A stretch of 64,000 nucleotides of DNA from AP-15 sp963772295 (GTDB taxonomy: Bacteria > Pseudomonadota > Alphaproteobacteria > ATCC43930 > CGMCC-115725), in the NCBI GenBank assembly GCA_963772295.1, contig CAVYWO010000002.1, forward strand, positions 62,001 to 126,000. Direction: 5' to 3'. Below the pieces are notes generated by a model. It did not search any database. It was not told where the DNA came from and worked only from the letters and a program-made list of their open reading frames with translations. Positions within the stretch are counted from its first letter, which is position 1. Each line of letters begins with the position of its first letter. Position numbers and translations under genes: made by a program. Below are positions 17,952 through 26,400 of this stretch, one piece after another.

Positions 17952-19430
17952 TTGCTTCCGGATGCTTGGTGGGTTCGCGATGACGGCACGCCGTCGCCGC
18001 GGCGGTCTGGGGCCGATGTCCCTCACCCCATCGACCCGACCGCGCCTCTCGACATTGCACACAAGTTCCTGGCCCATGAATTTCTTGCCGACCACCACCG
18101 CACGCTGCTTCATCACCGCGGCGCTTTCTACGCTTGGAACGGCGCGGCCTATACCGAAATCGCCAGCGACGATTTGCGCGCGAGGCTCTACACGTTCCTT
18201 GATCAATGTAAGACCGGTGCCGGTCAGGGCGAAAAGATCAAGCCCAACAAGGTGCTAGTAAGTAGCGTATTGGACGCGCTTCTCGCCGCCGCTCAGCTCG
18301 ACAGCGCGATCTCGGCGCCGGCCTGGCTCGACGGTCGATCGGATGTCCGCGCGGATGAAATCATCGTATGCGCGAACGGGCTGCTACATCTTCCGACATC
18401 GAAACTGCTGCCGAACACTGCGGCGTTCTACACACACCACGCGGTCGACTTCGCATTCAACGCCGATGTGTCGGCGCCGTGCCATTGGCTGCGGTTTCTC
18501 GGCGATCTCTGGCCGGATGATCATCCGGCGATCGAGACCCTGCAAGAGTTGTTCGGCTACTGCCTTACCGGCGATACGTCGCAGCAGAAGATGTTTCTTC
18601 TCGTCGGGCCGAAGCGCTCGGGCAAAGGGACAATCGCGCGCGTGTTGCGGGAGCTTGTCGGGGTTGCAAATACCGTCTCCCCAACTTTGGCTTCGCTGAG
18701 TAGTAATTTCGGCATCGCGCCGTTGATCGGGAAGCGGATCGCGATAGTTTCCGATGCGCGCTTAGGTATGCGCGCCGATCAAGCTGTTATCGCCGAGCGG
18801 CTGCTGTCGATCAGCGGCGAGGATGCCGTTACGGTTGATCGAAAATACCTGTCGGCCTGGACGGGCCGGCTAATGGTTCGGTTCATCATTCTGTCAAACG
18901 AGTTGCCGAGGCTCAGCGACGCCAGCGGCGCCGTCGTGAGCCGCTTCATCGTGCTGACGATGCGGCAGAGCTTCTACGGGCGCGAGGATCATGGGCTGCT
19001 TACCCGGTTGCTGACGGAACTGCCCGGCATCCTGAATTGGGGGATCGAGGGTTGGCGGCGGCTTAACGAGCGAGGACATTTCGTCATGCCCGTCTCGTCG
19101 GTCGATGCCGTTCAGCAGCTTGAGGACATTGGCTCCCCAATCGGGGCATTCGTGCGCAACTGCTGCATCGTTGATGCCGGCCGCGCCGTCGAAGCGAGCG
19201 AGTTGTTCACGGCGTGGCGCCGCTGGTGCGGGACGCAGAACCGTGATTTGGGAACCGCCGAGCAATTCGGTAAAGACCTACATGCCGCTGTGCCCGGCCT
19301 TCGGGTGTCGCAGCCGCGCAGCGCCGGCAGGCGCCCCCGGACATATAACGGGATCGGATTGCCACCAGCCGAGCCGGCAAAGCCGGTGACCGCGCTGGCA
19401 CGCGTTGGCACGCGCTCCACCCCATTGTAG
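17952..19430 (+). CDS. P4-family phage/plasmid primase-helicase
   Basis: About 492 residues. The N-terminal half is a D5-type domain (LLHHRGAFYAWNGAAYTEI; SAPAWLDGRSD). The helicase begins with QQKMFLLVGPKRSGKGTIARVLREL, a clear Walker A. RIAIVSDARLG (Walker B) follows, then RFIILSNELPRLSDASGA (sensor) and a winged-helix C-terminus with DIGSPIGAFVRN. Such proteins start and drive replication of satellite phages and plasmids. The frame is intact. The TTG start at 17952 is uncertain; no good ATG lies nearby. With AlpA and the integrase at 32.1-33.3 kb it gives the island a P4-like satellite core. Confidence 0.9.
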   Translation: MLPDAWWVRDDGTPSPRRSGADVPHPIDPTAPLDIAHKFLAHEFLADHHRTLLHHRGAFYAWNGAAYTEIASDDLRARLYTFLDQCKTGAGQGEKIKPNKVLVSSVLDALLAAAQLDSAISAPAWLDGRSDVRADEIIVCANGLLHLPTSKLLPNTAAFYTHHAVDFAFNADVSAPCHWLRFLGDLWPDDHPAIETLQELFGYCLTGDTSQQKMFLLVGPKRSGKGTIARVLRELVGVANTVSPTLASLSSNFGIAPLIGKRIAIVSDARLGMRADQAVIAERLLSISGEDAVTVDRKYLSAWTGRLMVRFIILSNELPRLSDASGAVVSRFIVLTMRQSFYGREDHGLLTRLLTELPGILNWGIEGWRRLNERGHFVMPVSSVDAVQQLEDIGSPIGAFVRNCCIVDAGRAVEASELFTAWRRWCGTQNRDLGTAEQFGKDLHAAVPGLRVSQPRSAGRRPRTYNGIGLPPAEPAKPVTALARVGTRSTPL

Positions 19431-19735
19431 CTGTCGCAGTGAAGATCATCAGGGATAGAATGCCGCGGTTCGCGTGCCAACGCGTGCCAAGACTTGCAGG
19501 GTCGCCGCTGTGAGCCGCGCGAGCCGCGACCAAGGGCGCCCGGATCCACCTTGGGTAGCGTCCAGAATTTTTCGACCCCGTTTGCTTTCAGCTCCAGGAA
19601 AAAACGATATCCCCGAGCAGCGGAGGCCCACCCCACAACCGGAACCGCTCGGGAAAGCCCACCAATTTTGCCGCCCGCTGAAAATTCTCGCCGCACCTGA
19701 TCACCTCTGGCCTTGATCCGAAAGAGGTTTTCCTT

Positions 19736-19871
19736 TCCATAGACCGTGCGCAGCTTCGCCGGCTGCTCGACGCCGGCGACGTGCTGGCCGTGACCAGGCT
19801 CGACCGGCTGGCGCGATCCACCCGCGACCTGTTGAACACGCTCGCGGCGATCACCGCCAAGAAAGCCGGTT
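19736..19871 (+). pseudogene. Serine recombinase fragment fused to the end of the CRISPR array
   Basis: The frame reads DRAQLRRLLDAGDVLAVTRL, then DRLARSTRDLLNTLAAITAK, a typical internal piece of a resolvase catalytic domain. It ends within a base or two of the first, degenerate CRISPR repeat. Upstream, 19431-19735, there is no gene. The junction suggests that a deletion or recombination trimmed the old end of the array and joined it to a resolvase remnant. Confidence 0.65.
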
Positions 19872-19872
19872 C

Positions 19873-20766
19873 AAATCAATCCACGCCCCCGCGCGAGGGG
19901 CGACTCCGCGTCCATTGGGACGAGCGGCTGGTTGGGCGAGTTTCAATCCACGCCCCCGCGCGAGGGGCGACCCGAGATGGACGCCGGCATAGGACGCTTC
20001 GACCAGGTTTCAATCCACGCCCCCGCGCGAGGGGCGACGTCGTACTCGAATATCTCGCCATTCTCGTCGGCGTTTCAATCCACGCCCCCGCGCGAGGGGC
20101 GACCTGGTCGTCGAGCCAGTAATCCGGTGTGCAGCCGTTTCAATCCACGCCCCCGCGCGAGGGGCGACCGGCCGGCGCGCGGCTTGCTCCTGACGCTCGT
20201 CGAGTTTCAATCCACGCCCCCGCGCGAGGGGCGACGTCGATGGCCCGGCTACGTCGATTGGCCGATCCGGTTTCAATCCACGCCCCCGCGCGAGGGGCGA
20301 CCCGCGAGCATGCGGCTCGTGCTCGGTCCACAGCGTTTCAATCCACGCCCCCGCGCGAGGGGCGACGCGATCAGCTCAGCTGCGGTTGGCACCTTTGGTT
20401 GTTTCAATCCACGCCCCCGCGCGAGGGGCGACCCGCGACTGCGGTCTCGGGCACAGGAACGACCAGGTTTCAATCCACGCCCCCGCGCGAGGGGCGACGG
20501 GCCGAAAAGGAGCCGAACCGGTCGTCCCAGCGGGTTTCAATCCACGCCCCCGCGCGAGGGGCGACCGGTCGGCACCTTTGGTTGAAGATGCCCTCGAAAG
20601 TTTCAATCCACGCCCCCGCGCGAGGGGCGACATCGGGACCTCCGAGGCCGACCGTTTCCAGCAATCGTTTCAATCCACGCCCCCGCGCGAGGGGCGACTT
20701 TGCGCATTGCGGCGCCGCACCTCGCGAGCGCGAAGTTTCAATCCACGCCCCCGCGCGAGGGGCGAC
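19873..20766 (-). CRISPR. Type I-C CRISPR array, 14 repeats and 13 spacers
   Basis: The 32-bp repeats begin GTTTCAATCCACGCC on the plus strand and end GAGGGGCGAC. In the transcribed (minus) direction this ends GTGGATTGAAAC, the type I-C form with a CGCCCC/GGGGCG stem. Repeats start at 19873, 19940, 20007, 20072, 20137, 20204, 20270, 20335, 20401, 20467, 20534, 20600, 20667 and 20735. Spacers are 33-36 nt. All repeats are identical except the leftmost, whose first three bases differ (AAA for GTT), which marks the leader-distal end. The leader side is at 20767, next to cas2. Spacers 8 and 11 overlap in sequence. Confidence 0.98.
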
Positions 20767-20953
20767 CGCCCGGAACATAACACTCCGAGATTCCTATGGA
20801 AAATGGTCCGTTTGCGCGAACCACGAAGAACGGGGGCTGTGCGGCGTCGATCGTTGCTCCACCGAACATCTAATTCGGCGCATTTGCTGGCGCGCGGATC
20901 TCCCCGGTGACGGCGTGACCGCTTGGGGTTCGCGCCGCTTACGGTTCTGCAAG
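20767..20953 (-). promoter_or_regulatory. CRISPR leader region
   Basis: 187 bp between the last perfect repeat and the cas2 stop, with no gene. Position and repeat orientation make it the leader, where transcription of the array starts leftward and new spacers are inserted. It has a modestly AT-richer part near 20783-20810. I see no unambiguous promoter boxes. Confidence 0.7.
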
Positions 20954-21250
20954 CTAGAGAATAAGCGGGCCGCGGGGATCAATTGGCACCTTTGCGCCGT
21001 GATGCTCGATATTCCGCGCTCCGCCGCCGAGATGATAGAAGCGTACGCTGTCGGATGCCGGATCAATCAGATCGAGCAACCGCGCACGCAAGCCGGTCCA
21101 TTGCGCCGGGTCCAACTCACACTCGAATACGGAGAGCTGGACGCGGATACCGAAATCTTGGCAGGCGCGCGCCACGCGACGCAGACGGCGACGGCCCTCC
21201 CCGGTAAGGGTGCTCACGTCATAGGTAATGAGCACGAGCACATCGATCAC
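20954..21250 (-). CDS. cas2: CRISPR-associated endonuclease Cas2
   Basis: A 98-residue protein starting VIDVLVLITYDVSTLTGEGRR. DVLVLITYDVS is the first ferredoxin-fold strand with the conserved Asp. The rest has RRLRRVARACQDFGIRVQLSVFE, the signature of Cas2 from type I-C loci, and FYHLG near the end. Cas2 dimers bridge two Cas1 dimers in the spacer-integration complex. The GTG at 21250 overlaps the cas1 stop (GTGA), so the two are coupled. It is the last cas gene before the leader. The length is normal. Confidence 0.95.
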   Translation of the reverse strand: MIDVLVLITYDVSTLTGEGRRRLRRVARACQDFGIRVQLSVFECELDPAQWTGLRARLLDLIDPASDSVRFYHLGGGARNIEHHGAKVPIDPRGPLIL

Positions 21251-22281
21251 CTCGATACAAAGGGAGGATATCCGTCGAGATCGCCGCGTAAATGCGCCGC
21301 CATAAGCCGCGCCTGCTCGTGCCATAGCAGCCCAACAGCAAGACGCTCACCTGTGAAGGGATGTTGCAGCTCCTCGCGTTTCCGTTCCTGAAAGGCTATG
21401 AGCACAGTGCGCCGCCCTCCATCCGTCAACCGGACGGTGCCGCCTTCTAATGTTATGAAGTCGCTGGGGCCGAGCTGATGGCGATTGATCAGGGTGAGCA
21501 CAAGCCGATCGGCGAACCAAGCGCGAAACTCTTCAACCAGATCGAGCGCCAGGCTCGGGCGTCCGGGTCGGTCGCGATGGAGGAAACCTACCGCCGGATC
21601 GAGTCCGACACCCTCAAGAGCGGAGCGCGCGTCGTGCGTCAGCAGCGCATAGATGAACGATAGCAATGCATTGACCGGATCTATCGGTGGCCGGCGGACT
21701 TGCGCGCTGAAGCTAAAACTCGGCTCCCGTAACAGCTTTGGAAAGGCGCTGAAATAAGCCCTGGCGGCGTCCCCCTCCATACCGCGCACCTGATCGACGG
21801 GCGTGGCCTTGCCCAAACCCGTCAGAATGCGATCAAGATGATCTGCCGCACGACCAAGCGGACCGCGATCTGCTTCGGCCAGCGTATCACCGTGATCGCG
21901 TAGCGCCCGCCGCAGAACGGCGCGCTGGTTCAGAACTTTGCCAATCACAATACTGCGGGCGATCGCCGCGGCCCGATCCGGCGCGTCAGCAGCGCGATAT
22001 TGGGCGCGTCGAAGGAGCACGTTGCCGCTGACCGGTCCCTCGGCACGGGCAAGGAAGCGACCGTGCTCGCTGAACCAGCTGATGGTGACGCCGCGTTCGG
22101 CACAGAACCCGAGTAACGAAGGCGAAATGCTGACCCGACCAAAGGCGATGATGCCGTCCACACCGTGAATAGGGATTTGGGTTGGCGGCAGGTCGTCGCG
22201 CGCAACTCGCACGCATTCTCCTTCCTTGGACAGGTAGGTTCCTTCAGTGGTGACGTAGAGGGTATTGCCGAGGCGTCGCAC
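21247..22281 (-). CDS. cas1: CRISPR-associated integrase Cas1
   Basis: I choose the GTG at 22281, which gives 344 residues beginning VRRLGNTLYVTTEGTYLSKEG, the normal type I-C Cas1 start and length. A longer reading would overlap cas4. The N-terminal beta domain is followed by the helical catalytic domain with VRGMEGDAARAYFSAF (metal-binding Glu), VGFLHRDRPGRPSLALDLVEEF (His, Asp and Glu) and a C-terminal basic tail. Cas1 catalyses insertion of new spacers at the leader. The gene is unbroken, so with cas2 and cas4 the adaptation module appears functional. Confidence 0.95.
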   Translation of the reverse strand: MRRLGNTLYVTTEGTYLSKEGECVRVARDDLPPTQIPIHGVDGIIAFGRVSISPSLLGFCAERGVTISWFSEHGRFLARAEGPVSGNVLLRRAQYRAADAPDRAAAIARSIVIGKVLNQRAVLRRALRDHGDTLAEADRGPLGRAADHLDRILTGLGKATPVDQVRGMEGDAARAYFSAFPKLLREPSFSFSAQVRRPPIDPVNALLSFIYALLTHDARSALEGVGLDPAVGFLHRDRPGRPSLALDLVEEFRAWFADRLVLTLINRHQLGPSDFITLEGGTVRLTDGGRRTVLIAFQERKREELQHPFTGERLAVGLLWHEQARLMAAHLRGDLDGYPPFVSR

Positions 22282-22292
22282 GGATTGGCACT

Positions 22293-22922
22293 TCAGCGTT
22301 CGATGCGCATTCGCTCGGTCCACGCAGCAGCCGAGCGGCCGCGAGAAAGAGTCGGGCGACACATTTCGATCAGCGAGCAGGAACGGCAATGAGCGCCATA
22401 GCGCGGCGGCGGCAAAATGCCGTTTTCGATCATCGTGCGGAGTTCGGCCACCAAAGCTTCCGTCCGCGTCCGCAAAGCGATGTCTATTGCCACAATCTCA
22501 CGGCGCCGCGGCGTTCCGTAAAACAGTGCGCCCTCCGTCACCGGCAAGCCCATCATCTCCTCGATGCACAACGCCTGTGCACAGAGTTGTACGCGATCGG
22601 CGTCGTGCGCCTTCGTCGTGCCGCGCTTATACTCGACCGGGAATGCCCGCTCACCGCCACCATCAGCGCGGTGGATCTCGACGACATCGGCATAGCCGGT
22701 CACCCCGAGGCGATGCGAAACGAGCGGCAGCGCCCGCAGAACCCGTAAAGCCCCGCGTGTGGTCGTCTCGCCGGATTGCACACGGGCGTGGAGCAGCTCC
22801 CCCTCCGCTGTAAGCCGGTTCTCAGCCCACGCGCGCTCGATATGAATCAGCGCGCATTGCCGCGGACAGAAGACAAGATGCTGGAGGGCCGAGATCGGCA
22901 GAAGGTCGTCTTCGTCTTCCAT
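22293..22922 (-). CDS. cas4: CRISPR-associated exonuclease Cas4
   Basis: This 209-residue RecB-like nuclease begins MEDEDDLLPISALQHLVFCP. It has one N-terminal Cys in FCPRQCALIHIE and a C-terminal cluster HCRSCSLIEMCRP for the iron-sulfur site. Between them lie GYADVVEIHR with the catalytic Asp and FPVEYKRG (ExK). Cas4 trims pre-spacers so that those with the right PAM are inserted in the right orientation. It follows the cas7 end by 15 bp and precedes cas1 by 11 bp. The frame is intact. Confidence 0.95.
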   Translation of the reverse strand: MEDEDDLLPISALQHLVFCPRQCALIHIERAWAENRLTAEGELLHARVQSGETTTRGALRVLRALPLVSHRLGVTGYADVVEIHRADGGGERAFPVEYKRGTTKAHDADRVQLCAQALCIEEMMGLPVTEGALFYGTPRRREIVAIDIALRTRTEALVAELRTMIENGILPPPRYGAHCRSCSLIEMCRPTLSRGRSAAAWTERMRIER

Positions 22923-22937
22923 AACGGCGGCGGGGGC

Positions 22938-23824
22938 TCAGGCCGCCAGCACTTCTAGGCTGACCCCTGGTGGGATGCGATCACGCTCGACGATCACCTC
23001 GTAATCGGCAAAGCTGCGCGTGGGCTGGTCCTTTGGTATCGACCGCCGCTTTTGTACCTTGATCAGATCGAACAGGCGGTGCGCCGGAGCGTTGCCGAGG
23101 GGTTGTCGTGGCGAAACACATAGAGCACACGGCACGCCATTTCGCCGCGCGAGGCTGAATGATCATGCTCGAACATCGCAGCGAAGCCCTCGCACAGCAG
23201 CGCGAAATCCTCCTCGGAGAAGCCGGTGCGTTGGGCGAGATGGGCCGAAACGAAGCCATGCGCGCGATACAACCCATAGGGCACGATCCACTTGTCGCCC
23301 ATTGTCCGATTGTCGCCGCGTTGTGCCTCGGCTTCGCGCTCGGTGGTGACCGCCATGCGGGTAATCGTGACGTCTAGTGGCTGCACGGGATCAATGGATC
23401 GGGCGAAAGCGAGTTGTACCGGCCCACGTACTTGGCCGGCGTTTACCTCCGTCGCCATCACGGCGCCAAATGTGCGAATATCGAAGAAAGTCTCACACAT
23501 CCACTTTGTGATCGCCTTTGCCTCTTCATCCTTCTTGGGAAGTCTTCGACTTTCGGAGGTGATGTGGAGCGTATCGTAGGCACGCTTATGCTGATTGTTG
23601 AGAACGGCCTTTTCCCGCACGTAGATTTCGTAACCCTTCTGCTCAGCTTTTACCGCCTCCACATAGTTCCTCAACTTGCGCTTCAGGCAAACATCGGTGA
23701 CGAGGCCGAGCCTCGTCTCGGGATCGACGCGCGGCATATTGCCCATATCGGGGTCTCCGTTCGGGTTGCCGTTGGTCACGTCGAACAGGAGGACGAGTTC
23801 GATGCGGTTGGCGAGAATGGTCAT
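22938..23824 (-). pseudogene. cas7: Cas7 (Csd2), backbone subunit, frameshifted near the 3' end
   Basis: The main frame starts MTILANRIELVLLFDVTNGN with PNGDPDMGNMPRVDPETR, the type I-C Cas7 opening, and runs about 250 residues with FFDIRTFGAVMATE and VRGPVQLAFARSIDP. Near 23085, at AACCCCTCGG, the frame shifts and the remaining ~48 residues continue in another frame as LGNAPAHRLFDLIKV to VSLEVLAA. One extra C in the C run would restore it. Cas7 coats the crRNA in Cascade, and six or seven copies are needed per complex. Loss of the last segment probably weakens or kills assembly, unless it is a sequencing error. It overlaps cas8c by ATGA. Confidence 0.9.
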
Positions 23825-25659
23825 CTCAATTCCTCCTCGTTCTGACCGGTTTCGCTTTCGGCACTATCTTCCGCGCGACCGGCAAAACGCGCTTGGCGCT
23901 GATGATGGTAGCCGATAAAGAAGAGCCCTTGCTGATGCGGATCGAGCTGCGAGGGGAAGTCGCCGACGCGATTTATCAAGGCGCCTAAATTGCGTGCCGC
24001 CGCATGTGCGATACCGGGACGGTCCCGTTTCGCCTTGCGCTCATGCACCCCTTCGAGATTAAGCAAATACGGGAAAACAGAAAGCGGCGTCACCGAGGCC
24101 GCGCTGATGAAGCGATCGCGGATTGTCGGCTGATTGCGCCCGGTCACGCCGCGCGACAACTCCTGCATGTTTTCTAACAGAGCAAAGAGGCGGCCCAACA
24201 GATAGCCGGGCTCGTTGCTGGTCTCGTCGAGACTCATTGCGATCTCCGGTTCGAGACCGCCGGCAATGCGGCGGTGACGGTTGATGCAGCCCTTGACGAG
24301 CCCCAGGCGCGCTAGGGTAAGCCGCCGGTCGCTGCGGAACCGGTCGAGCACGATCGGCAGCAGCGATTGTGGATAATCAAGCCCGGTCAGGACCGCGCGC
24401 GCCAGGTCGCCGAGCAGCTTGTCGAGCTTCTTCTGCACATTTGCGTCGATGCGAGCGCGGCCGTTTTTGTCCTTGGGCAGGGTCTCACGCGCCAGCGCCC
24501 ACAAGGTCGGGACCCTGACACCGGGCTCCGGTGCTTGCAGCAATATGTCCCGGCAATGCTGCTGGAGATTGCGAAGCAGTTCCCCCAGCGTGCTCATATA
24601 AAAGAAACGCAGTTGCAACCGCGCTGCGCTCGGCGCCAGCCCGAGAACAAAGAAACGCACGTCTTCGTCGAGCTCGAACTCGGGCTCCTTGGCCCAAAGC
24701 CCGGCGGCGATCCGGCGAAGCTGATCGTAAATCGGGCTGGCGCGGTTTTCTTCGGCGGTGTCGTCCTCGTCGTTAGACAGCGCGCCGAAAAGCGACGCGA
24801 CAATCTGTTCCGCGGGTGTGGCGCGTTCCGCCCACACGACAATCGCCGCATCGCCGATCCGCAATTTGCGGCGGCTGTCCCGGCGCAGCAGGTGGTTGAG
24901 CGCCGTCGTGTAGGCGAAAGCCGCCGTGGTGCCGATCGGCGCATTGAGGTTTTGCGATTTGCCATAGGAGGTGAAGGAATCGCAATTGAACGATACCAAC
25001 GCGGCACCCGATGACTGTGCCCCTTGGACGCCCTTGATCCGGGGGTGGGTCAGAGGGATCGGTTCATCTTCGCGACCGGTAATAAGGCATTGGCCGCGCG
25101 GGGCATCGGTGGCCGCCCCGTAGCGCTCCCATGCGGCGCGGATCACCGGTATTTCATGAAAGAAGCGCCCGGTATCGGCGTCGCGCAATACCAGCCAGCC
25201 GGTCGCCATTTCCTCCAACTCCCCCGCAAGGACACCGGCCGCCTTCGCCGGGTCCCAACTGTGGAAGAAGGCGAGGATCGCCGCGGCAGCCGGGTCATCC
25301 GTGCCGGCGAGCACGGTTTCGTGCAATCTGCTCGCTGCTGCAAACTGCTCGGCCGCGCGTGTTGCATTGTGCTCGCCGGCATGGCCAAGAAGATAACCGG
25401 TATGGTCGCACAGGAACCCGGCTCGGATGGCCGTACTGGTGCGTCCCGGCGGCTGAGGCACCACGAGCCGCCTCGGCATCAGCTTGATTTTCTTGCCAAC
25501 GGTGACATCGTGGCGCAAATCGATCAATCGTGGCGGCTCGCCAGCCGAGCCGATGTTGAGCGCGGCGACAACCGGCACTTCGGCATAGCCAAGCGGCGGC
25601 GGGCCGCCTTCTGTTCCAACCGTGCGTTCGTACAGGCTGCTGAGCGCGGCAAGAATCAT
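23821..25659 (-). CDS. cas8c: Cas8c (Csd1), large subunit of type I-C Cascade
   Basis: This 612-residue protein begins MILAALSSLYERTVGTEGGP and ends in an acidic tail. Characteristic segments are LVSFNCDSFTSYGKSQNLNA, AFAYTTALNHLLR and FVLGLAPSAARLQLRFFY. Cas8c recognises the PAM and holds the target DNA. In type I-C systems an internal start near the 3' end of the gene also yields the small subunit Cas11c; the C-terminal helical part here (from roughly residue 480) is the corresponding region. The reading frame is intact over 1.8 kb. It overlaps cas5 and cas7 by four bases on either side, showing one operon. Confidence 0.95.
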   Translation of the reverse strand: MILAALSSLYERTVGTEGGPPPLGYAEVPVVAALNIGSAGEPPRLIDLRHDVTVGKKIKLMPRRLVVPQPPGRTSTAIRAGFLCDHTGYLLGHAGEHNATRAAEQFAAASRLHETVLAGTDDPAAAAILAFFHSWDPAKAAGVLAGELEEMATGWLVLRDADTGRFFHEIPVIRAAWERYGAATDAPRGQCLITGREDEPIPLTHPRIKGVQGAQSSGAALVSFNCDSFTSYGKSQNLNAPIGTTAAFAYTTALNHLLRRDSRRKLRIGDAAIVVWAERATPAEQIVASLFGALSNDEDDTAEENRASPIYDQLRRIAAGLWAKEPEFELDEDVRFFVLGLAPSAARLQLRFFYMSTLGELLRNLQQHCRDILLQAPEPGVRVPTLWALARETLPKDKNGRARIDANVQKKLDKLLGDLARAVLTGLDYPQSLLPIVLDRFRSDRRLTLARLGLVKGCINRHRRIAGGLEPEIAMSLDETSNEPGYLLGRLFALLENMQELSRGVTGRNQPTIRDRFISAASVTPLSVFPYLLNLEGVHERKAKRDRPGIAHAAARNLGALINRVGDFPSQLDPHQQGLFFIGYHHQRQARFAGRAEDSAESETGQNEEELR

Positions 25660-26336
25660 TCGCGCGACCCGAAGCCACGCTCGCCAAACGGCAATGGCGG
25701 CACCGTCAGCACGCCATCGACGAGCTTGGCGAAAAAGAAATGCGGCGTCGCGTCATGCGCGAAGTCGATGTCGTGCAGCATCCACCCGAGATCGCGCGGC
25801 CCGGCCAACTCCGCCGGCGGATCAAATCGTGCGTCCGGCGCGACCGGCTCGAAAAAGGCCGGGAACTCGCGGCAGCCAAAACACGGCTGCTGCACGCATT
25901 GCCCTCGCGCAATGCGTCGGCGGGCCATGTCTGCGTGCTTTCCGGGATTATCCTCGGGTCCGGCTTCCGATGTCATCTCGAAATGCGCGTCGATGACATA
26001 CTCGACATTGCGCAGGAGCAGACTGGCGCGCTGCTGGCGCTCTTCATCGGCGAACAGCACGAGATCGGCTTCCTTGCCCTGTGCTGCCTGGCGCGCCGTC
26101 GCGTAAGGGAGCTTTTTGCCGACCTCGTTGCGGCGCACCGTATCGAGACGGATCGGCTTGAGCACACGAATACAATCGACGACCCACCGGATCGCCGGTT
26201 TCCAGTGAATGCATTCGAGAATGCCACGCGCCGCCGAGGGCGTCATAACCTCATAGGTGACGCGTTCCGCCTTGAATTCAGGCCGGGAAAACAGGGCGAA
26301 ATCGCCCCAGACCCGGAGCCTGACACCCGTTGTCAT
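25656..26336 (-). CDS. cas5c: Cas5c, crRNA-processing subunit
   Basis: A 226-residue RAMP protein starting MTTGVRLRVWGDFALFSRPE with the typical FSRPEFKAERVTYEVMTPSAARG and IHWKPAIRWVV. In type I-C there is no Cas6, and Cas5c itself cuts the pre-crRNA at the repeat hairpin and stays on the 5' handle. C-terminal segments include GCREFPAFF, LGWMLHDIDF and PHFFFAKLVDG. The gene is intact and overlaps cas8c by ATGA. The 64-bp gap to cas3 is the largest in the operon and may hold a secondary promoter. Confidence 0.95.
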   Translation of the reverse strand: MTTGVRLRVWGDFALFSRPEFKAERVTYEVMTPSAARGILECIHWKPAIRWVVDCIRVLKPIRLDTVRRNEVGKKLPYATARQAAQGKEADLVLFADEERQQRASLLLRNVEYVIDAHFEMTSEAGPEDNPGKHADMARRRIARGQCVQQPCFGCREFPAFFEPVAPDARFDPPAELAGPRDLGWMLHDIDFAHDATPHFFFAKLVDGVLTVPPLPFGERGFGSRE

Positions 26337-26400
26337 GGGGGGAGTCCTCCCTCTGATTTTGTCATTACCCTACCAGGGTCCGGGGTCCGCAGGCAAACCG

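Noticed and set aside
19932..21391. Long frames across the CRISPR array giving repeated FQSTPPREGR or HAPARGAT peptides
   Set aside because: They are translations of the 32-bp CRISPR repeat and variable spacers; there is no start signal, and the repeat-spacer structure explains them.
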